From: Paraburkholderia unamae
GTDB lineage: Bacteria; Pseudomonadota; Gammaproteobacteria; Burkholderiales; Burkholderiaceae
Assembly: GCF_003268775.1 (NCBI RefSeq)
Contig: NZ_QLSU01000026.1
Coordinates: 62,001 to 126,000, forward strand
Direction: 5' to 3'
DNA: 64,000 nucleotides
Each line of letters opens with the position of its first letter. Within the stretch, counting starts at the first letter, position 1. Under the pieces are notes generated by a model that worked only from the letters and a program-made list of their open reading frames with translations, was not told the DNA's origin and did not search any database. Positions 7,708-16,841 of this stretch are shown here, in pieces. Position numbers and translations under genes: made by a program.

Positions 7708-8409
7708 ATGGATGCCAACGAATCCCGCCGCCAATTTATCAACGTGGTCCGCAAGGGGGCCGTGCTTGATGTCGACCTCACGAGCAACCCGCCGACATGC
7801 CGGGTTTCTGTGGGCGACCCCGACGACGCCGACAATTCCGGGCTTGTAACGGGGTGGATTCCGTTCCTCGCGCTTCGCGCTGGTTCGACGCGCGAATGGA
7901 ACCCGGTCACGAAGGGCGAAAAGGTCGCGATTCTTTGCCCGATGGGCGATCCGGCGCAGGGTATCGCGCTTGCGGGCCTTTACTGCGAAGAAACACCGCC
8001 GCCGAGCACGAGCCCTGACAAGCACCTACGTGTGTATCCGGACGGCGCGGCCATCGAATACGACCACGCGCAGCACGCGCTATCCGTCGTGCTGCCCGCC
8101 GCCGCAACCGTGCTTATCGTCGCGCCGGGTGACGTCACAATACAAACCAATACCGCAAACGTGCAGGCCGAGACGATCACGCTCGACGGCGACACGACCG
8201 TGACGAAATCCCTGACGGTCAAGGGGCCGCTCGCGTTCGAATCCGGTATGACGGGCGAGGGCGGGGACGGCGAAAAGGTCATGCGCATCAAGGGCGCGGC
8301 CGATTTCGACGGCGAAGTGCGCTCGGGCGGCATCAGTGTGCCGTTCCACACGCACCGCGAGCAGGGCGACAACGAGCTTGTCAGCTCGCCGCAGAACATC
8401 GGGGGATGA
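7708..8409 (+). CDS. V: Baseplate spike protein, P2 gpV
   Basis: Membrane-piercing spike at the tip of the contractile tail. 233 aa from ATG 7708; longer readings back to 7642 run into the terminator and lack family support. An OB-fold-like N-terminal part (RVSVGDPDDADNSGLVTGWIPFL, then GEKVAILCPMGDPAQGIALAGLY) is followed by a repetitive beta-helix (VTIQTNTANVQAETITLDGDTTVTKSL). The C-terminal apex has the HxH metal-binding motif in VPFHTHREQG, which in P2 gpV holds an iron ion. First gene of the V-W-J-I operon. Confidence 0.95.
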   Translation: MDANESRRQFINVVRKGAVLDVDLTSNPPTCRVSVGDPDDADNSGLVTGWIPFLALRAGSTREWNPVTKGEKVAILCPMGDPAQGIALAGLYCEETPPPSTSPDKHLRVYPDGAAIEYDHAQHALSVVLPAAATVLIVAPGDVTIQTNTANVQAETITLDGDTTVTKSLTVKGPLAFESGMTGEGGDGEKVMRIKGAADFDGEVRSGGISVPFHTHREQGDNELVSSPQNIGG

Positions 8410-8413
8410 CGTC

Positions 8414-8776
8414 ATGAAAGGCATGAACCATTCAACCGGCGTCGTCGTGAGCGGCGTGTCTCACCTGTATCAATCGATCGCGCGCATTCTCACGACGCCA
8501 ATCGGCTCGTGCGTCGCGCGCCGCGAGTTCGGCTCTGACCTGCCCGACCTCGTCGACGCCCCGAACAACGGCACGGTCCGCGTGCAGCTCTACGCGGCCA
8601 CCGCCGCAGCGCTGATGCGTTGGGAGCCGCGCCTCACGCTCACGCGTGTGCAGCTCGCGAGCGATACGGACGAGCTGGGCGCAGGCATTCAGGTGATGGA
8701 TATCGAGGGCTACGCGACCGACACGGGCGACGCCGTCGAAACGACCGTGACGCTGTCGACGTCGGAGGCCGCATGA
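8414..8776 (+). CDS. W: Baseplate wedge protein, P2 gpW (gp25-like)
   Basis: gp25-like baseplate wedge component that helps trigger sheath contraction. 120 aa from ATG 8414, which gives the usual start MKGMNHSTG. Family pattern: HLYQSIARILTTPIGSCVARREFGSDLPDLVD, then a beta-strand domain RWEPRLTLTRVQL. The stop overlaps the gpJ ATG (ATGA). Good agreement in length and order with P2. Confidence 0.94.
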   Translation: MKGMNHSTGVVVSGVSHLYQSIARILTTPIGSCVARREFGSDLPDLVDAPNNGTVRVQLYAATAAALMRWEPRLTLTRVQLASDTDELGAGIQVMDIEGYATDTGDAVETTVTLSTSEAA

Positions 8777-9690
8777 CAACGACCGCAATCGACCTGTCGC
8801 TATTGCCCGCACCGGCCATCGTCGAGACGCTGGAGTTCGAAACGATCTATGCGGAGCGCAAGGCCGCATTCATCGCGCTCTATCCGGCCGACGAGCAGGA
8901 CGAAATTGCCGCGACGCTCGAACTCGAATCGGAACCGCTCACCAAGTCGCTACAGGAGAACGCCTATCGCGAAATGGTGCTGCGCACGCGCGTCAACGAT
9001 GCGTGCTATGCGGTTCTGCTCGCCTATGCTGAAAAGGGCGATCTGGACCAGGTTGCGGCGAACCTCAACGTCGAGCGCCTGACGATCACGCCCGCCGACG
9101 ACACCACGACGCCGCCAACGGCCGCAGTGATGGAAAGCGACGACGATTTGCGCGCGCGCTGCCAGCTCTCCTTTGAAGGCTATACGACGGCCGGCAGCAA
9201 GGGCAGCTACGTTTTCCACGCGCTCTCGGCGGACGGGAACGTGAAAGACGTTCTGCCCGTGAGCCCAGCGGCCGGACAGGTGATGGTCTATGTGATGTCG
9301 CGCGACGGCAACGGCGAAGCCGATGAAACGCTGCTGCGCACGGTCAAGGCGGCGCTGTCCGACGAAATCAAGCGACCAATGACGGATTGGGTCGATACAC
9401 AGTCGGTCTCAGTGATTGAATATTCCGTCGACGCGGAGCTTGTGGTGTTCGAAGGACCGGACATCGCGACCGTGAAAGCGCTCGCGCTTCTCGCCGTGCA
9501 GACCTACACGGCATCGGTACATCGATTCAACCTGACCGCGTCGCTGTCGGGCATTTACAAGGCACTGCATCAAACCGGCGTTGACACGGTCAACCTGAAC
9601 TCGCCCGCACAAAACGTCACGGTCTCGCCGGGTCAGGCCACGTACTGCACGAGCATCAACGTCACAGTCAAGGTGGTCAGCAATGGCTGA
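8773..9690 (+). CDS. J: Baseplate assembly protein, P2 gpJ
   Basis: Baseplate wedge protein of the gpJ/Mu gp47 family, required for baseplate assembly. 305 aa from ATG 8773 overlapping the W stop. Family segments: LPAPAIVETLEFETIYAERKA near the N-terminus, then LQENAYREMVLRTRVNDACYAVLLAYA and the central FEGYTTAGSKGSYVFHALSADGNVKDVLP. The end overlaps gpI by 8 bp. The whole V-W-J-I order and the overlaps copy the P2 baseplate operon. Confidence 0.95.
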   Translation: MTTTAIDLSLLPAPAIVETLEFETIYAERKAAFIALYPADEQDEIAATLELESEPLTKSLQENAYREMVLRTRVNDACYAVLLAYAEKGDLDQVAANLNVERLTITPADDTTTPPTAAVMESDDDLRARCQLSFEGYTTAGSKGSYVFHALSADGNVKDVLPVSPAAGQVMVYVMSRDGNGEADETLLRTVKAALSDEIKRPMTDWVDTQSVSVIEYSVDAELVVFEGPDIATVKALALLAVQTYTASVHRFNLTASLSGIYKALHQTGVDTVNLNSPAQNVTVSPGQATYCTSINVTVKVVSNG

Positions 9691-10366
9691 TTTCGTGTCA
9701 CTGGTGCCGCCGAATGCGACGACACTTGAGCGCCGACTGGAGCAGGTGAACGCGGCAATCGAGGAAATTCCCGTTCCCGTGCGCTCGATGTGGAATGCGG
9801 ACACGTTCCCGGCCAATGCGCTGCCGTGGCTCGCGTGGGGCTTTGGCGTCGAGCTGTGGGATAGCGAGTGGAGCGAAGAACAGAAGCGCGCTGCAATCAA
9901 GAACTCCCTTTTTGTGAAGAAGCACAAGGGGACGATTGGCGCGGTCAAGCGCGCGCTTGCGGCGCTCGGCTACGACGTCGAGATACAGGAGTGGTTTAAC
10001 CAGATTCCCCTGGGTGCACCGTACACGTTTGATGCCCTGATCGATGCTTCGCAAGTCGCCATCGATGAAGAGGGGCTGATGGCCGTGCTCCAGCTCATCG
10101 ACGCGTACAAAAACCTGCGCTTGCACATGCGCAAGGCGACGCTTTCGGTTACGACCCGTTCGCAGCTCTGCGTAGCGGCAACGACCGTAATGGGTCAGCA
10201 AATCACCATACCGTTTGATGGTCCGAAGTATTCCGATGGCTCTTTTGCCTATGACCTCGTGCTTGACGCACTGGAGCATGGAGAGCCGAGCACTGTCGAA
10301 GCACTCGACGGAATCGACAAAACCGTGCGGCAGACGATGCCCAATGATTCCTGGAAGGAAGAATGA
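9683..10366 (+). CDS. I: Tail/baseplate protein, P2 gpI
   Basis: Baseplate protein that in P2 links the wedge to the tail fibres. 227 aa. Conserved signature LPWLAWGFGVELWDSEWSEEQKRAAI (read in parts) followed by HKGTIGAVKRALAALGYDVEI. The C-terminal region (about 175-227) is more variable, as expected where fibres dock. The stop overlaps the downstream tailspike ATG, tying fibre expression to the baseplate operon. Confidence 0.94.
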   Translation: MADFVSLVPPNATTLERRLEQVNAAIEEIPVPVRSMWNADTFPANALPWLAWGFGVELWDSEWSEEQKRAAIKNSLFVKKHKGTIGAVKRALAALGYDVEIQEWFNQIPLGAPYTFDALIDASQVAIDEEGLMAVLQLIDAYKNLRLHMRKATLSVTTRSQLCVAATTVMGQQITIPFDGPKYSDGSFAYDLVLDALEHGEPSTVEALDGIDKTVRQTMPNDSWKEE

Positions 10367-12402
10367 CGGACGCACTGAACAGCCGCGTCGCGCGGTTTGA
10401 GCAAAATGAAGCCAACGTCGACACGTGGGCCAAGGGCGACGCCACCACTTCCGTGGACTTCGGCGGCGGCCCGGTTCGCTCACCGGCGAAGCTGATTGCG
10501 GACCTTGATCGCGCCATCACGGACGAAACGGCGGGCTTGCTCACGCTTGCGCAGCAGGCGGCGGCAGCAGCCGTCGAATCGTCACAATCCGCGATGCAGT
10601 ACGCGAAGGAGAGTGCGGATAGTGCAGACAGGTCGGAGGCCGCGTTATTCGATGCAGTAAAAGCCTCGGAACTCGCCGACCCCACAAAAGGCGTTTCGAT
10701 GGTAGCGCACGCCGTCGACGATCGCGTGCTGTCGGATCATGGTGCGTCGATGGTCGGGGTGACGTACACGGACCCGGATGCGGTGAGGCAACCCCTCATT
10801 CAGGTGATCGAGGAGCACTTCACTGTGACACGCTATGGTGCCAATCCGAGTGGCGATGGGTTCTCCACCGATGCGTTCAAGAAAGCTCTCGCAAAGGTCA
10901 CACAGATTGCTCAAAACCTGGGCGTCACCCGAGTGCCTGCGATCGAAGTGCCGTCCGGTCTTTACAAGTGTGACGATACACTCCCATTCGCTCCCTGGCA
11001 CAAGTTCGTCTCGCTGGGAAACGTCGAGTTGAATTTTGAAGCGCTCGACCTCGGCAAGGATGGCATCGTCCTACGCAATGACCAGACTGCGATCCCGGAG
11101 GGGGACGCCAAGGGCGCTTCAATGGTGCCATTTCTCAACGCTGGGCATGGGTCAATCTTTGTGAAAGGGCCGGGTAAGGCGACTGCTCAAGGATGGGGCA
11201 TCCGTGTTGGCGACACAACCAATGCAGGCAATATCCGCGATACGGGTGGCGAGGGCGTCATCGTCTCAGGATGGCGCGGAGCGCTGCGCTACGATCCGAT
11301 CAACACGTACCTTCTGACGTGGACGAAGTGCCGCTTCGAGCAAAACCGCGAAGAAAACATCTATGTGAGCAGTGACACGCCAGTCATCAACAGTGGCGAA
11401 AAAATGCTCTTTCGTGATTGTGTGCTATCGGCTGCTTACCATGCGCTCTACCACAACTGCGACGGCTTCATGTATGAGTTCGATGGTTGCTCGATCGACT
11501 ATCACGATATTCCGTTCAAAATCGATGCGTTGGGTCGATACACGCGCTTCCTGTTTGTTGGCGGTCATTCGGAAGCCTTTGAGGGATTGTGGTTCGATGC
11601 CACAACGAGCGGCGCACGTGTGGAACTCGCGCTCGTCGGACATGAAATCCTCACCACAAAGCGGTACGTTAGTGCGACCTCGGGCGCGACGGTGCGCACG
11701 ATTATCGATGGCAACGCGTCAAACCGCATGCGTTTGACGGGGGACGACAATGCCCTGCGTTATACGGTGCGCCCGTACCTGCCAGATACGCCTCTCATCG
11801 GCGACAACGTACTGATTCATGGACTGAGCGGCACCATACAGGAAGGCAACTACGCCATGTTGTCGCGCTCTCGTCTGCTGCTGCGCGATGGTGCGTTTAC
11901 CGTCAATGCAATAGGCACAAGCGGCACCGCACTGACACATTGGGTTCGCGACCAGGGCGCGATTACGGACGTCAGCACGACGGACATACAGTCGATAGAT
12001 GCGCTCGGGCAATCGCTCCACCTGGTTGGCACATCAACGAATTCGACGGCGACTTTCCACAGTGCCGACACGCTTGCTGTGAAGCCAGGTGAAATCTATG
12101 GGCTCGGCAGTGATGTCTATGGTGCCGGTACGACGGGTGATCTGAACGTGCGTGTGTTCCTGCGGTTCTATGACTACACGGGCGCACAGGTGGGGGACGA
12201 CGCGGGGCTGACCTACAAGATGTCGGACGCTTACGCGGACGCCGCCGTTCCGAATCAGTCGCTGGGACGCGTTCGCGCCATGTGCTCGGATTCCGGCATC
12301 CAGACAGTGCCGCGATTTGCGACGACGGCGAAGGTCTATTTCACCGTCTCCGCTTTTGTTGGTGACGTGTACATCAAGAACATCCGCGTATTCAACGCAT
12401 AA
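10363..12402 (+). CDS. Tailspike / receptor-binding protein with beta-helix domain
   Basis: 679 aa in the position where P2 has fibre gene H. Residues 1-55 look like an attachment module (TDALNSRVARFEQNEANVD, VDFGGGPVRSPAKLIADLD), followed by an Ala-rich coiled region (about 55-110). From about 145 a pectate-lyase-type beta-helix begins (FTVTRYGANPSGDGFSTDAFKKAL), and a C-terminal beta-sandwich-like domain closes the protein. Base composition is lower in G+C than the baseplate genes (one 60-base line near 11461 has 27 G+C). Such spikes bind and often degrade capsule or O-antigen; the substrate cannot be predicted. The start overlaps the gpI stop by 4 bp. Confidence 0.85.
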   Translation: MTDALNSRVARFEQNEANVDTWAKGDATTSVDFGGGPVRSPAKLIADLDRAITDETAGLLTLAQQAAAAAVESSQSAMQYAKESADSADRSEAALFDAVKASELADPTKGVSMVAHAVDDRVLSDHGASMVGVTYTDPDAVRQPLIQVIEEHFTVTRYGANPSGDGFSTDAFKKALAKVTQIAQNLGVTRVPAIEVPSGLYKCDDTLPFAPWHKFVSLGNVELNFEALDLGKDGIVLRNDQTAIPEGDAKGASMVPFLNAGHGSIFVKGPGKATAQGWGIRVGDTTNAGNIRDTGGEGVIVSGWRGALRYDPINTYLLTWTKCRFEQNREENIYVSSDTPVINSGEKMLFRDCVLSAAYHALYHNCDGFMYEFDGCSIDYHDIPFKIDALGRYTRFLFVGGHSEAFEGLWFDATTSGARVELALVGHEILTTKRYVSATSGATVRTIIDGNASNRMRLTGDDNALRYTVRPYLPDTPLIGDNVLIHGLSGTIQEGNYAMLSRSRLLLRDGAFTVNAIGTSGTALTHWVRDQGAITDVSTTDIQSIDALGQSLHLVGTSTNSTATFHSADTLAVKPGEIYGLGSDVYGAGTTGDLNVRVFLRFYDYTGAQVGDDAGLTYKMSDAYADAAVPNQSLGRVRAMCSDSGIQTVPRFATTAKVYFTVSAFVGDVYIKNIRVFNA

Positions 12403-12413
12403 GGGCCAACGCC

Positions 12414-12674
12414 ATGCAAAAGCTTGAGTCACTGATCATGAAAGCGATCCCCCAGGACAAGTGTCTGCACGTGATCGCGGGCGCAATGGTGTTTGCGGTG
12501 ATGCACGCCGTTCCGCAGAGCTTCGGTCCTGCGTGGGCGTTCGGATTCGCAATGGTTGCGGCCGCAGGCGTCGCAAAGGAGGTGCTCGACCACTTCACGG
12601 GCGGCGACGTATCCGCATGGGACGTTCTCGCGACGTGCATCGGCGGTGCGCTCGCACTCGCATGCCACTTCTGA
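12414..12674 (+). CDS. Small integral membrane protein in the fibre locus, function unknown
   Basis: 86 aa, ATG 12414 (alternative ATG 12438, giving MKAIPQDKCLHV). Three hydrophobic segments: HVIAGAMVFAVMHAV, WAFGFAMVAAAGVAKEVLDHF and VLATCIGGALALACHF. The pattern PQDK-LH-IAG ... KE-LDHFTGG-VSAWDVLAT is reminiscent of small YfiM/VanZ-like membrane proteins seen near phage fibre genes, but I do not assign a function. It sits between two receptor-binding proteins, so a lysogenic-conversion or superinfection role is conceivable. That is a guess from context only. Confidence 0.7.
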   Translation: MQKLESLIMKAIPQDKCLHVIAGAMVFAVMHAVPQSFGPAWAFGFAMVAAAGVAKEVLDHFTGGDVSAWDVLATCIGGALALACHF

Positions 12675-12696
12675 GCCAGCAACCGGACACGCCAGC

Positions 12697-14247
12697 ATGG
12701 CAAATTTTCGCACCATCCATACGCTGTACGGCCTGAAGCGCCTCGCACAGTCGCAGACTACCGGAGCGGCTATCAATATAGTGGCCGTATCTGTCGGGGA
12801 CGGCGGCGGAAACCCCGTGACGCTCGACGCTGAACAAACGCAACTCGTGCGCGAACTCTTTCGCGAAAAGCCGAACCGCGTCTATCAGGATGCGAAAAAC
12901 CCGGCGATTTACACGGTAGAACTCGTCGTACCGGCAAAGGTCGGCGGGTTCACCATTCGGGAAATGGCTGCATGGGACGATCAGGGCGGCATGTTCGCAC
13001 TCGCGAACACCCCCGAGTCGTACAAGCCGCAGGGTGACGGCAGCGAGGGATCGTTTTCCGACACTGCATTGCGCATGCAATTCATGGCGACCGATGCGAC
13101 CGTCGTCACGCTCCAGGTTGACCCCAACGTTACGGTGGCAACGCAGGACTGGATCACGAACACCATCACGGTTCCCTACCTGCTACCAGGCGGCGTAACG
13201 GGACAGGTGTTGCGCAAGAAGTCCAACGCCAATGGTGACACCGAATGGGCTGACCCCGGCGTTGCTGAAGCTGTCGTGGCGATCGTGGAGGAAGTGCAGG
13301 AACTCGCGGACGGACAGACGGCCGTCATCCTGACTGAATGCACGACCGCAGGACTGAGCGTCTACGTCGGCGGCAGTCGTCTGTTGCCGAGCCAGTGGAC
13401 GGCCGACGCGGGCGATGTCACGAAGCTGACCCTTGCGGCCGCATATCCCGCCGGAACCAAGGCCGATTTCGTGCAGAACGAGCCGGGGGCGGCGAAGCCG
13501 CTCATGCAGGACCGCAACCTTTCCGACCTGCAATCGGCCGCGAGTGCGCGCGCAAACCTCGGCGTCTACAGCAAGGAAGATACGGATGCGAAAGCGCCAC
13601 CCTCGCTGATAGCCTTCTTTGCGCGCACAACGGCTCCGAGCGGCTGGCTGAAGGCCAACGGTGCGGCGGTGAGCCGAACGGCTTACGCGGCCCTTTTCGC
13701 GGCGATTGGCACGACCTTCGGAACCGGCGACGGCTTCAACACGTTCAACCTGCCCGACATGCGCGGCGAGTTTCCGCGCGGTTGGGACGACGGGCGGGGC
13801 GCGGACGGCGGTCGCTCGCTCGGCAGCCAGCAGGCGCAATCCTTCGCGAGCCATGCTCACCCGGCGAGCGCGGACCAGCAGGGCAGTCACGCGCACAGTG
13901 CGTCGACCAATCAGGCGGGCGGCCACCAGCACTCGGGCAAAACGGGCCAGGTAGGCGACCACGCGCACGAGCAACCGAACAACGGTTCGGTGCAGTCCGG
14001 GACGGACAACGGCGGTTCGCCCTCGCCAGCCGTGAACGGCTATGCCGTGTCGAGCAAGCAACCCGCCGCGACCAAGGCCGCTGGCGCACACGATCACACC
14101 TTCGGCACGGACACGCAGGGGCAGCACGAACACACCGTGACGGTGAACGCGGGTGGTGTGCACTCGCACGGCGTCACGGTGAGCGCCGTAGGCGGCACGG
14201 AAACGCGTCCCCGAAACGTGGCACTGCTCGCCTGCATCAAATTCTGA
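12697..14247 (+). CDS. H: Tail-collar fibre protein, P2 gpH-type
   Basis: 516 aa from ATG 12697; an upstream in-frame reading to 12556 runs through the membrane-protein gene and is not real. The N-terminal region (about 1-160) is the phage tail-collar fibre attachment domain (FRTIHTLYGLKRLAQ, GGFTIREMAAWDDQGGMFA). A collar domain lies at about 310-370 (SGWLKANGAAVSRTAYAALF, FNLPDMRGEFPRGWDDG). The C-terminal quarter has seven HxH pairs separated by Gly/Ala/Ser/Gln-rich spacers (SHAH, SHAH, GHQH, DHAH, AHDH, QHEH, HSH), a likely metal-binding trimeric tip. It ends NVALLACIKF, typical for this fibre type. Works with the adjacent assembly protein. Confidence 0.93.
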   Translation: MANFRTIHTLYGLKRLAQSQTTGAAINIVAVSVGDGGGNPVTLDAEQTQLVRELFREKPNRVYQDAKNPAIYTVELVVPAKVGGFTIREMAAWDDQGGMFALANTPESYKPQGDGSEGSFSDTALRMQFMATDATVVTLQVDPNVTVATQDWITNTITVPYLLPGGVTGQVLRKKSNANGDTEWADPGVAEAVVAIVEEVQELADGQTAVILTECTTAGLSVYVGGSRLLPSQWTADAGDVTKLTLAAAYPAGTKADFVQNEPGAAKPLMQDRNLSDLQSAASARANLGVYSKEDTDAKAPPSLIAFFARTTAPSGWLKANGAAVSRTAYAALFAAIGTTFGTGDGFNTFNLPDMRGEFPRGWDDGRGADGGRSLGSQQAQSFASHAHPASADQQGSHAHSASTNQAGGHQHSGKTGQVGDHAHEQPNNGSVQSGTDNGGSPSPAVNGYAVSSKQPAATKAAGAHDHTFGTDTQGQHEHTVTVNAGGVHSHGVTVSAVGGTETRPRNVALLACIKF

Positions 14248-14255
14248 GAAAGCCC

Positions 14256-14534
14256 ATGAAAACCGTCCATCAGACCGATCACGCGGGCATGTATCAAGGC
14301 CCGGTCGACGCCGACGAAAGTCCGCTTGAGCCGGGTGTTTACCACCTCCCAGCTCGTGCAGTTGAACCCGCGCCGCCGCAGTCGTGGCCCGAGAACAAGT
14401 GGCCGAGATGGAACGGCGCTGGGTGGGATCTCGTGACCAAGCCCGATCCGGCCGATGAAGCCGCGCAGGCCACGGCGAAACTGCGCAAATTCCTGACCGG
14501 CAACCCCGATGTCGCCAAGCTGATTGGCATGTAG
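14256..14534 (+). CDS. G: Tail fibre assembly protein, P2 gpG-like
   Basis: 92 aa from ATG 14256, 8 bp after the fibre gene; the long upstream reading in this frame is a shadow of the fibre. The N-terminal part (YQGPVDADESPLEPGVYHLPARAVEPAPPQ) and the Trp-rich core (SWPENKWPRWNGAGWDLV) match small fibre-assembly chaperones. The helical C-terminus AAQATAKLRKFLTGNPDVAKLIGM is also typical. It should assist folding or trimerisation of the collar fibre. Confidence 0.85.
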   Translation: MKTVHQTDHAGMYQGPVDADESPLEPGVYHLPARAVEPAPPQSWPENKWPRWNGAGWDLVTKPDPADEAAQATAKLRKFLTGNPDVAKLIGM

Positions 14535-14592
14535 CAGGCGCGGCGAGTGCCGCAACCATTCCCGAACATTCTCACCTTACAGGAGTCCTAAC

Positions 14593-15765
14593 ATGCCTGA
14601 CGCATACCAGCACGGCGTATCCGTCATCGAAATCAACGAAGGCTCGCGCCCGATCCGCAGCGTGTCGACCGCTGTAATCGGCGTGGTCTGCACGGCCGAA
14701 GATGCCGATGCGGCGACGTTCCCGCTCGACACGCCCGTGCTCATCACCAACGTCGTTTCGGCGCTCGGCAAGGCTGGCACGAAAGGCACGCTGTACACGA
14801 CGCTGAACGCGATCGGCCAGCAGACGAAGCCCATGACCGTGGTGGTGCGCGTCGCGGAGGGCCTGGACACCGCCGCGACCACGACCAACGTGGTTGGCAC
14901 CGTCACGGCGGACGGCAAATACACGGGCCTCAAAGCGCTGCTGACCGCCCAGGCAAAACTCGGCGTGAAGCCGCGGATCATCGGCGCTCCCTTTCTCGAT
15001 ACGCAGGCCGTGGCCACCGCGATCGCCACAACCGCGCAGGCGCTCAAGGGCTTCGCGTATGTCGCAGCGTATGGCGCGAAAACGAAGGAGGAAGCGACCA
15101 CGTACCGCAAGCAATTCAGCCAGCGTGAAGTGATGGTCATCTGGCCGGACTTCATCGCGTGGGATGACAAGGCAAGCGCGAACGCCGTGGTCCCGGCGAC
15201 GGCCTATGCGCTCGGCTTGCGCGCGAAGATCGACAACGATACCGGCTGGCACAAGACCCTGTCGAACGTGGCCGTGAACGGCGTCGTCGGCATTAGTGCG
15301 GACGTATCGTGGGATTTGCAGGACCCGTCGACGGATGCGGGATACCTGAACGAGCAGGAAGTGACGACGCTTATCAACCGCAACGGCTATCGCTTTTGGG
15401 GCTCGCGCACGTGCTCGGACGATTCGACGTTCGCGTTCGAGAACTACACGCGCAGCGCGCAGGTTATCGCCGATTCGATCGCCGATGCGCAGATGCCGAA
15501 TGTAGACGGCCCGCTCAATCCCTCGCTGCCGCGCGACATCATCGAGAGCATCAACGGATGGTTTCGCGAGCAGGTCGCGGGTGGTCGACTGATCGGCGGA
15601 TCGTCGTGGTACGACCCGGACCCGAACACGACCGATGTGCTCAAGTCGGGCCAAGCCTTCATCGACTACGACTACACGCCGGTTCCCCCGCTGGAGAATC
15701 TGAAGCTTCGCCAGCGCATTACCGATCGCTATCTGGCCGATTTCGCGTCGCGCGTGAACGCGTAA
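14593..15765 (+). CDS. FI: Contractile tail sheath protein, P2 gpFI
   Basis: 390 aa from ATG 14593, with ribosome site CAGGAGTCC; upstream in-frame readings overlap gpG. Family features: HGVSVIEINEGSRPIRSVSTAVIGVVCTA at the N-terminus, the WPDFIAWDD segment, and the C-terminal ENLKLRQRITDRYLADFA. It forms the outer contractile sheath around the gpFII tube and powers injection. First gene of the F operon; the spacer before it (14535-14592) does not carry the 14-bp element found ahead of O and V. Confidence 0.96.
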   Translation: MPDAYQHGVSVIEINEGSRPIRSVSTAVIGVVCTAEDADAATFPLDTPVLITNVVSALGKAGTKGTLYTTLNAIGQQTKPMTVVVRVAEGLDTAATTTNVVGTVTADGKYTGLKALLTAQAKLGVKPRIIGAPFLDTQAVATAIATTAQALKGFAYVAAYGAKTKEEATTYRKQFSQREVMVIWPDFIAWDDKASANAVVPATAYALGLRAKIDNDTGWHKTLSNVAVNGVVGISADVSWDLQDPSTDAGYLNEQEVTTLINRNGYRFWGSRTCSDDSTFAFENYTRSAQVIADSIADAQMPNVDGPLNPSLPRDIIESINGWFREQVAGGRLIGGSSWYDPDPNTTDVLKSGQAFIDYDYTPVPPLENLKLRQRITDRYLADFASRVNA

Positions 15766-15795
15766 CGAAACCGCCTAAAAACAGGAGAAAATACG

Positions 15796-16305
15796 ATGGG
15801 TATGCCCCGCAAACTCAAGGGCTTCATGCTGTTCCAGAACGGCGAAAACTACGTTGGTCAAATTGGAGAAATCACGCTGCCGAAGCTCACGCGCAAGGCG
15901 GAGGACTGGCAGGGCGGCGGCATGAGCGGCCCGATCAAGGTCGATTTCGGGCAGGAGGCAATCCAGCTCGAATGGACGTGCGGCGGCCTCATCAAATCGG
16001 TGCTCACGCAATACGGCATCACGAAGCATGATGGCGTGCTGCTGCGCTTCGCGGGCGGCTACAAGGCCGAAGATGCGGACGGCTACGACTCGATCGAAAT
16101 CATCATCAAGGGCCGCCATACCGAGATCGACCTCGGCACGGCGAAGCCGAAGGAGGACACGGCGGTCAAGATCACGAGCGCGGCCAGCTATTTCAAACTG
16201 AGCTGGAACGGCGAGACCGTCATGGAATTCGATTTCGTGAACTCCATCGAGAACGTCGGCGGGACCGACCTGCTCGCGGCGCTGCGAACCGCCATCGGCC
16301 TGTAA
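15796..16305 (+). CDS. FII: Major tail tube protein, P2 gpFII
   Basis: 169 aa. Forms the inner tail tube through which DNA passes. The start GMPRKLKGFMLFQNGENYVGQIGEI and the segment RKAEDWQGGGMSGPIKVDFGQEAI are the family hallmark. A strong ribosome site AACAGGAG precedes ATG 15796, as expected for an abundant protein. Followed after 62 bp by gpE. Confidence 0.96.
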   Translation: MGMPRKLKGFMLFQNGENYVGQIGEITLPKLTRKAEDWQGGGMSGPIKVDFGQEAIQLEWTCGGLIKSVLTQYGITKHDGVLLRFAGGYKAEDADGYDSIEIIIKGRHTEIDLGTAKPKEDTAVKITSAASYFKLSWNGETVMEFDFVNSIENVGGTDLLAALRTAIGL

Positions 16306-16367
16306 CCCTCACGTCCGGCCGCGTCGCGGTCGGAAATCCCTTCCATTCCTCGCAATAGGCTCACACC

Positions 16368-16841
16368 ATGCAAACGCACGATCAACATTCCACCGACGCT
16401 CATGCACACGTCCTTACCGCTGACCATACCGGCGCTCACTCGCACACGATCGCCGTCGAAGGCGCGCACGTCCACGTCATTCAGGAAGCACCGGCACACA
16501 GCCACGGCGTTTCGACCGAAGCGGCTCCGGCGGCGGCCGTACAGGACGATCCGAACACGCACACGCTCGACACCCCGATCGTGCGCGGCAATCAGACCAT
16601 CGACAAGATCACGCTTCGCAAACCGCGCTCGGGCGAATTGCGTGGCGTGTCGCTCGCGGACCTCGTGAATCTCGACGTTTCCGCGCTCTCGAAGGTGCTG
16701 CCGCGCATCAGCTCGCCCACGCTCACGGAGCACGACGTGTCGAGCATCGATCCCGCCGACCTCGTTCAAATCGGAGGTATCTTTGCCGGTTTTTTGATGT
16801 CGAAGGCCGTGAAAGCGAAACTGGCCTCCCTGACCGAGTAG
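16368..16841 (+). CDS. E: Tail assembly chaperone gpE with histidine-rich N-terminal extension
   Basis: 157 aa; usual gpE proteins are about 90 aa. The conserved part is the C-terminal two thirds (TPIVRGNQTIDKITLRKPRSGELRGVSLADL to the end), which works with gpT before tail assembly. Residues 1-47 are extra and contain 11 His, including four HxH pairs (12/14, 24/26, 34/36, 44/46), with spacing like the HxH repeats of the collar fibre. ATG 16368 is the only sensible start before the core. A slippery site at 16790-16796 near the 3' end yields the longer E+E' protein. Confidence 0.88.
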   Translation: MQTHDQHSTDAHAHVLTADHTGAHSHTIAVEGAHVHVIQEAPAHSHGVSTEAAPAAAVQDDPNTHTLDTPIVRGNQTIDKITLRKPRSGELRGVSLADLVNLDVSALSKVLPRISSPTLTEHDVSSIDPADLVQIGGIFAGFLMSKAVKAKLASLTE

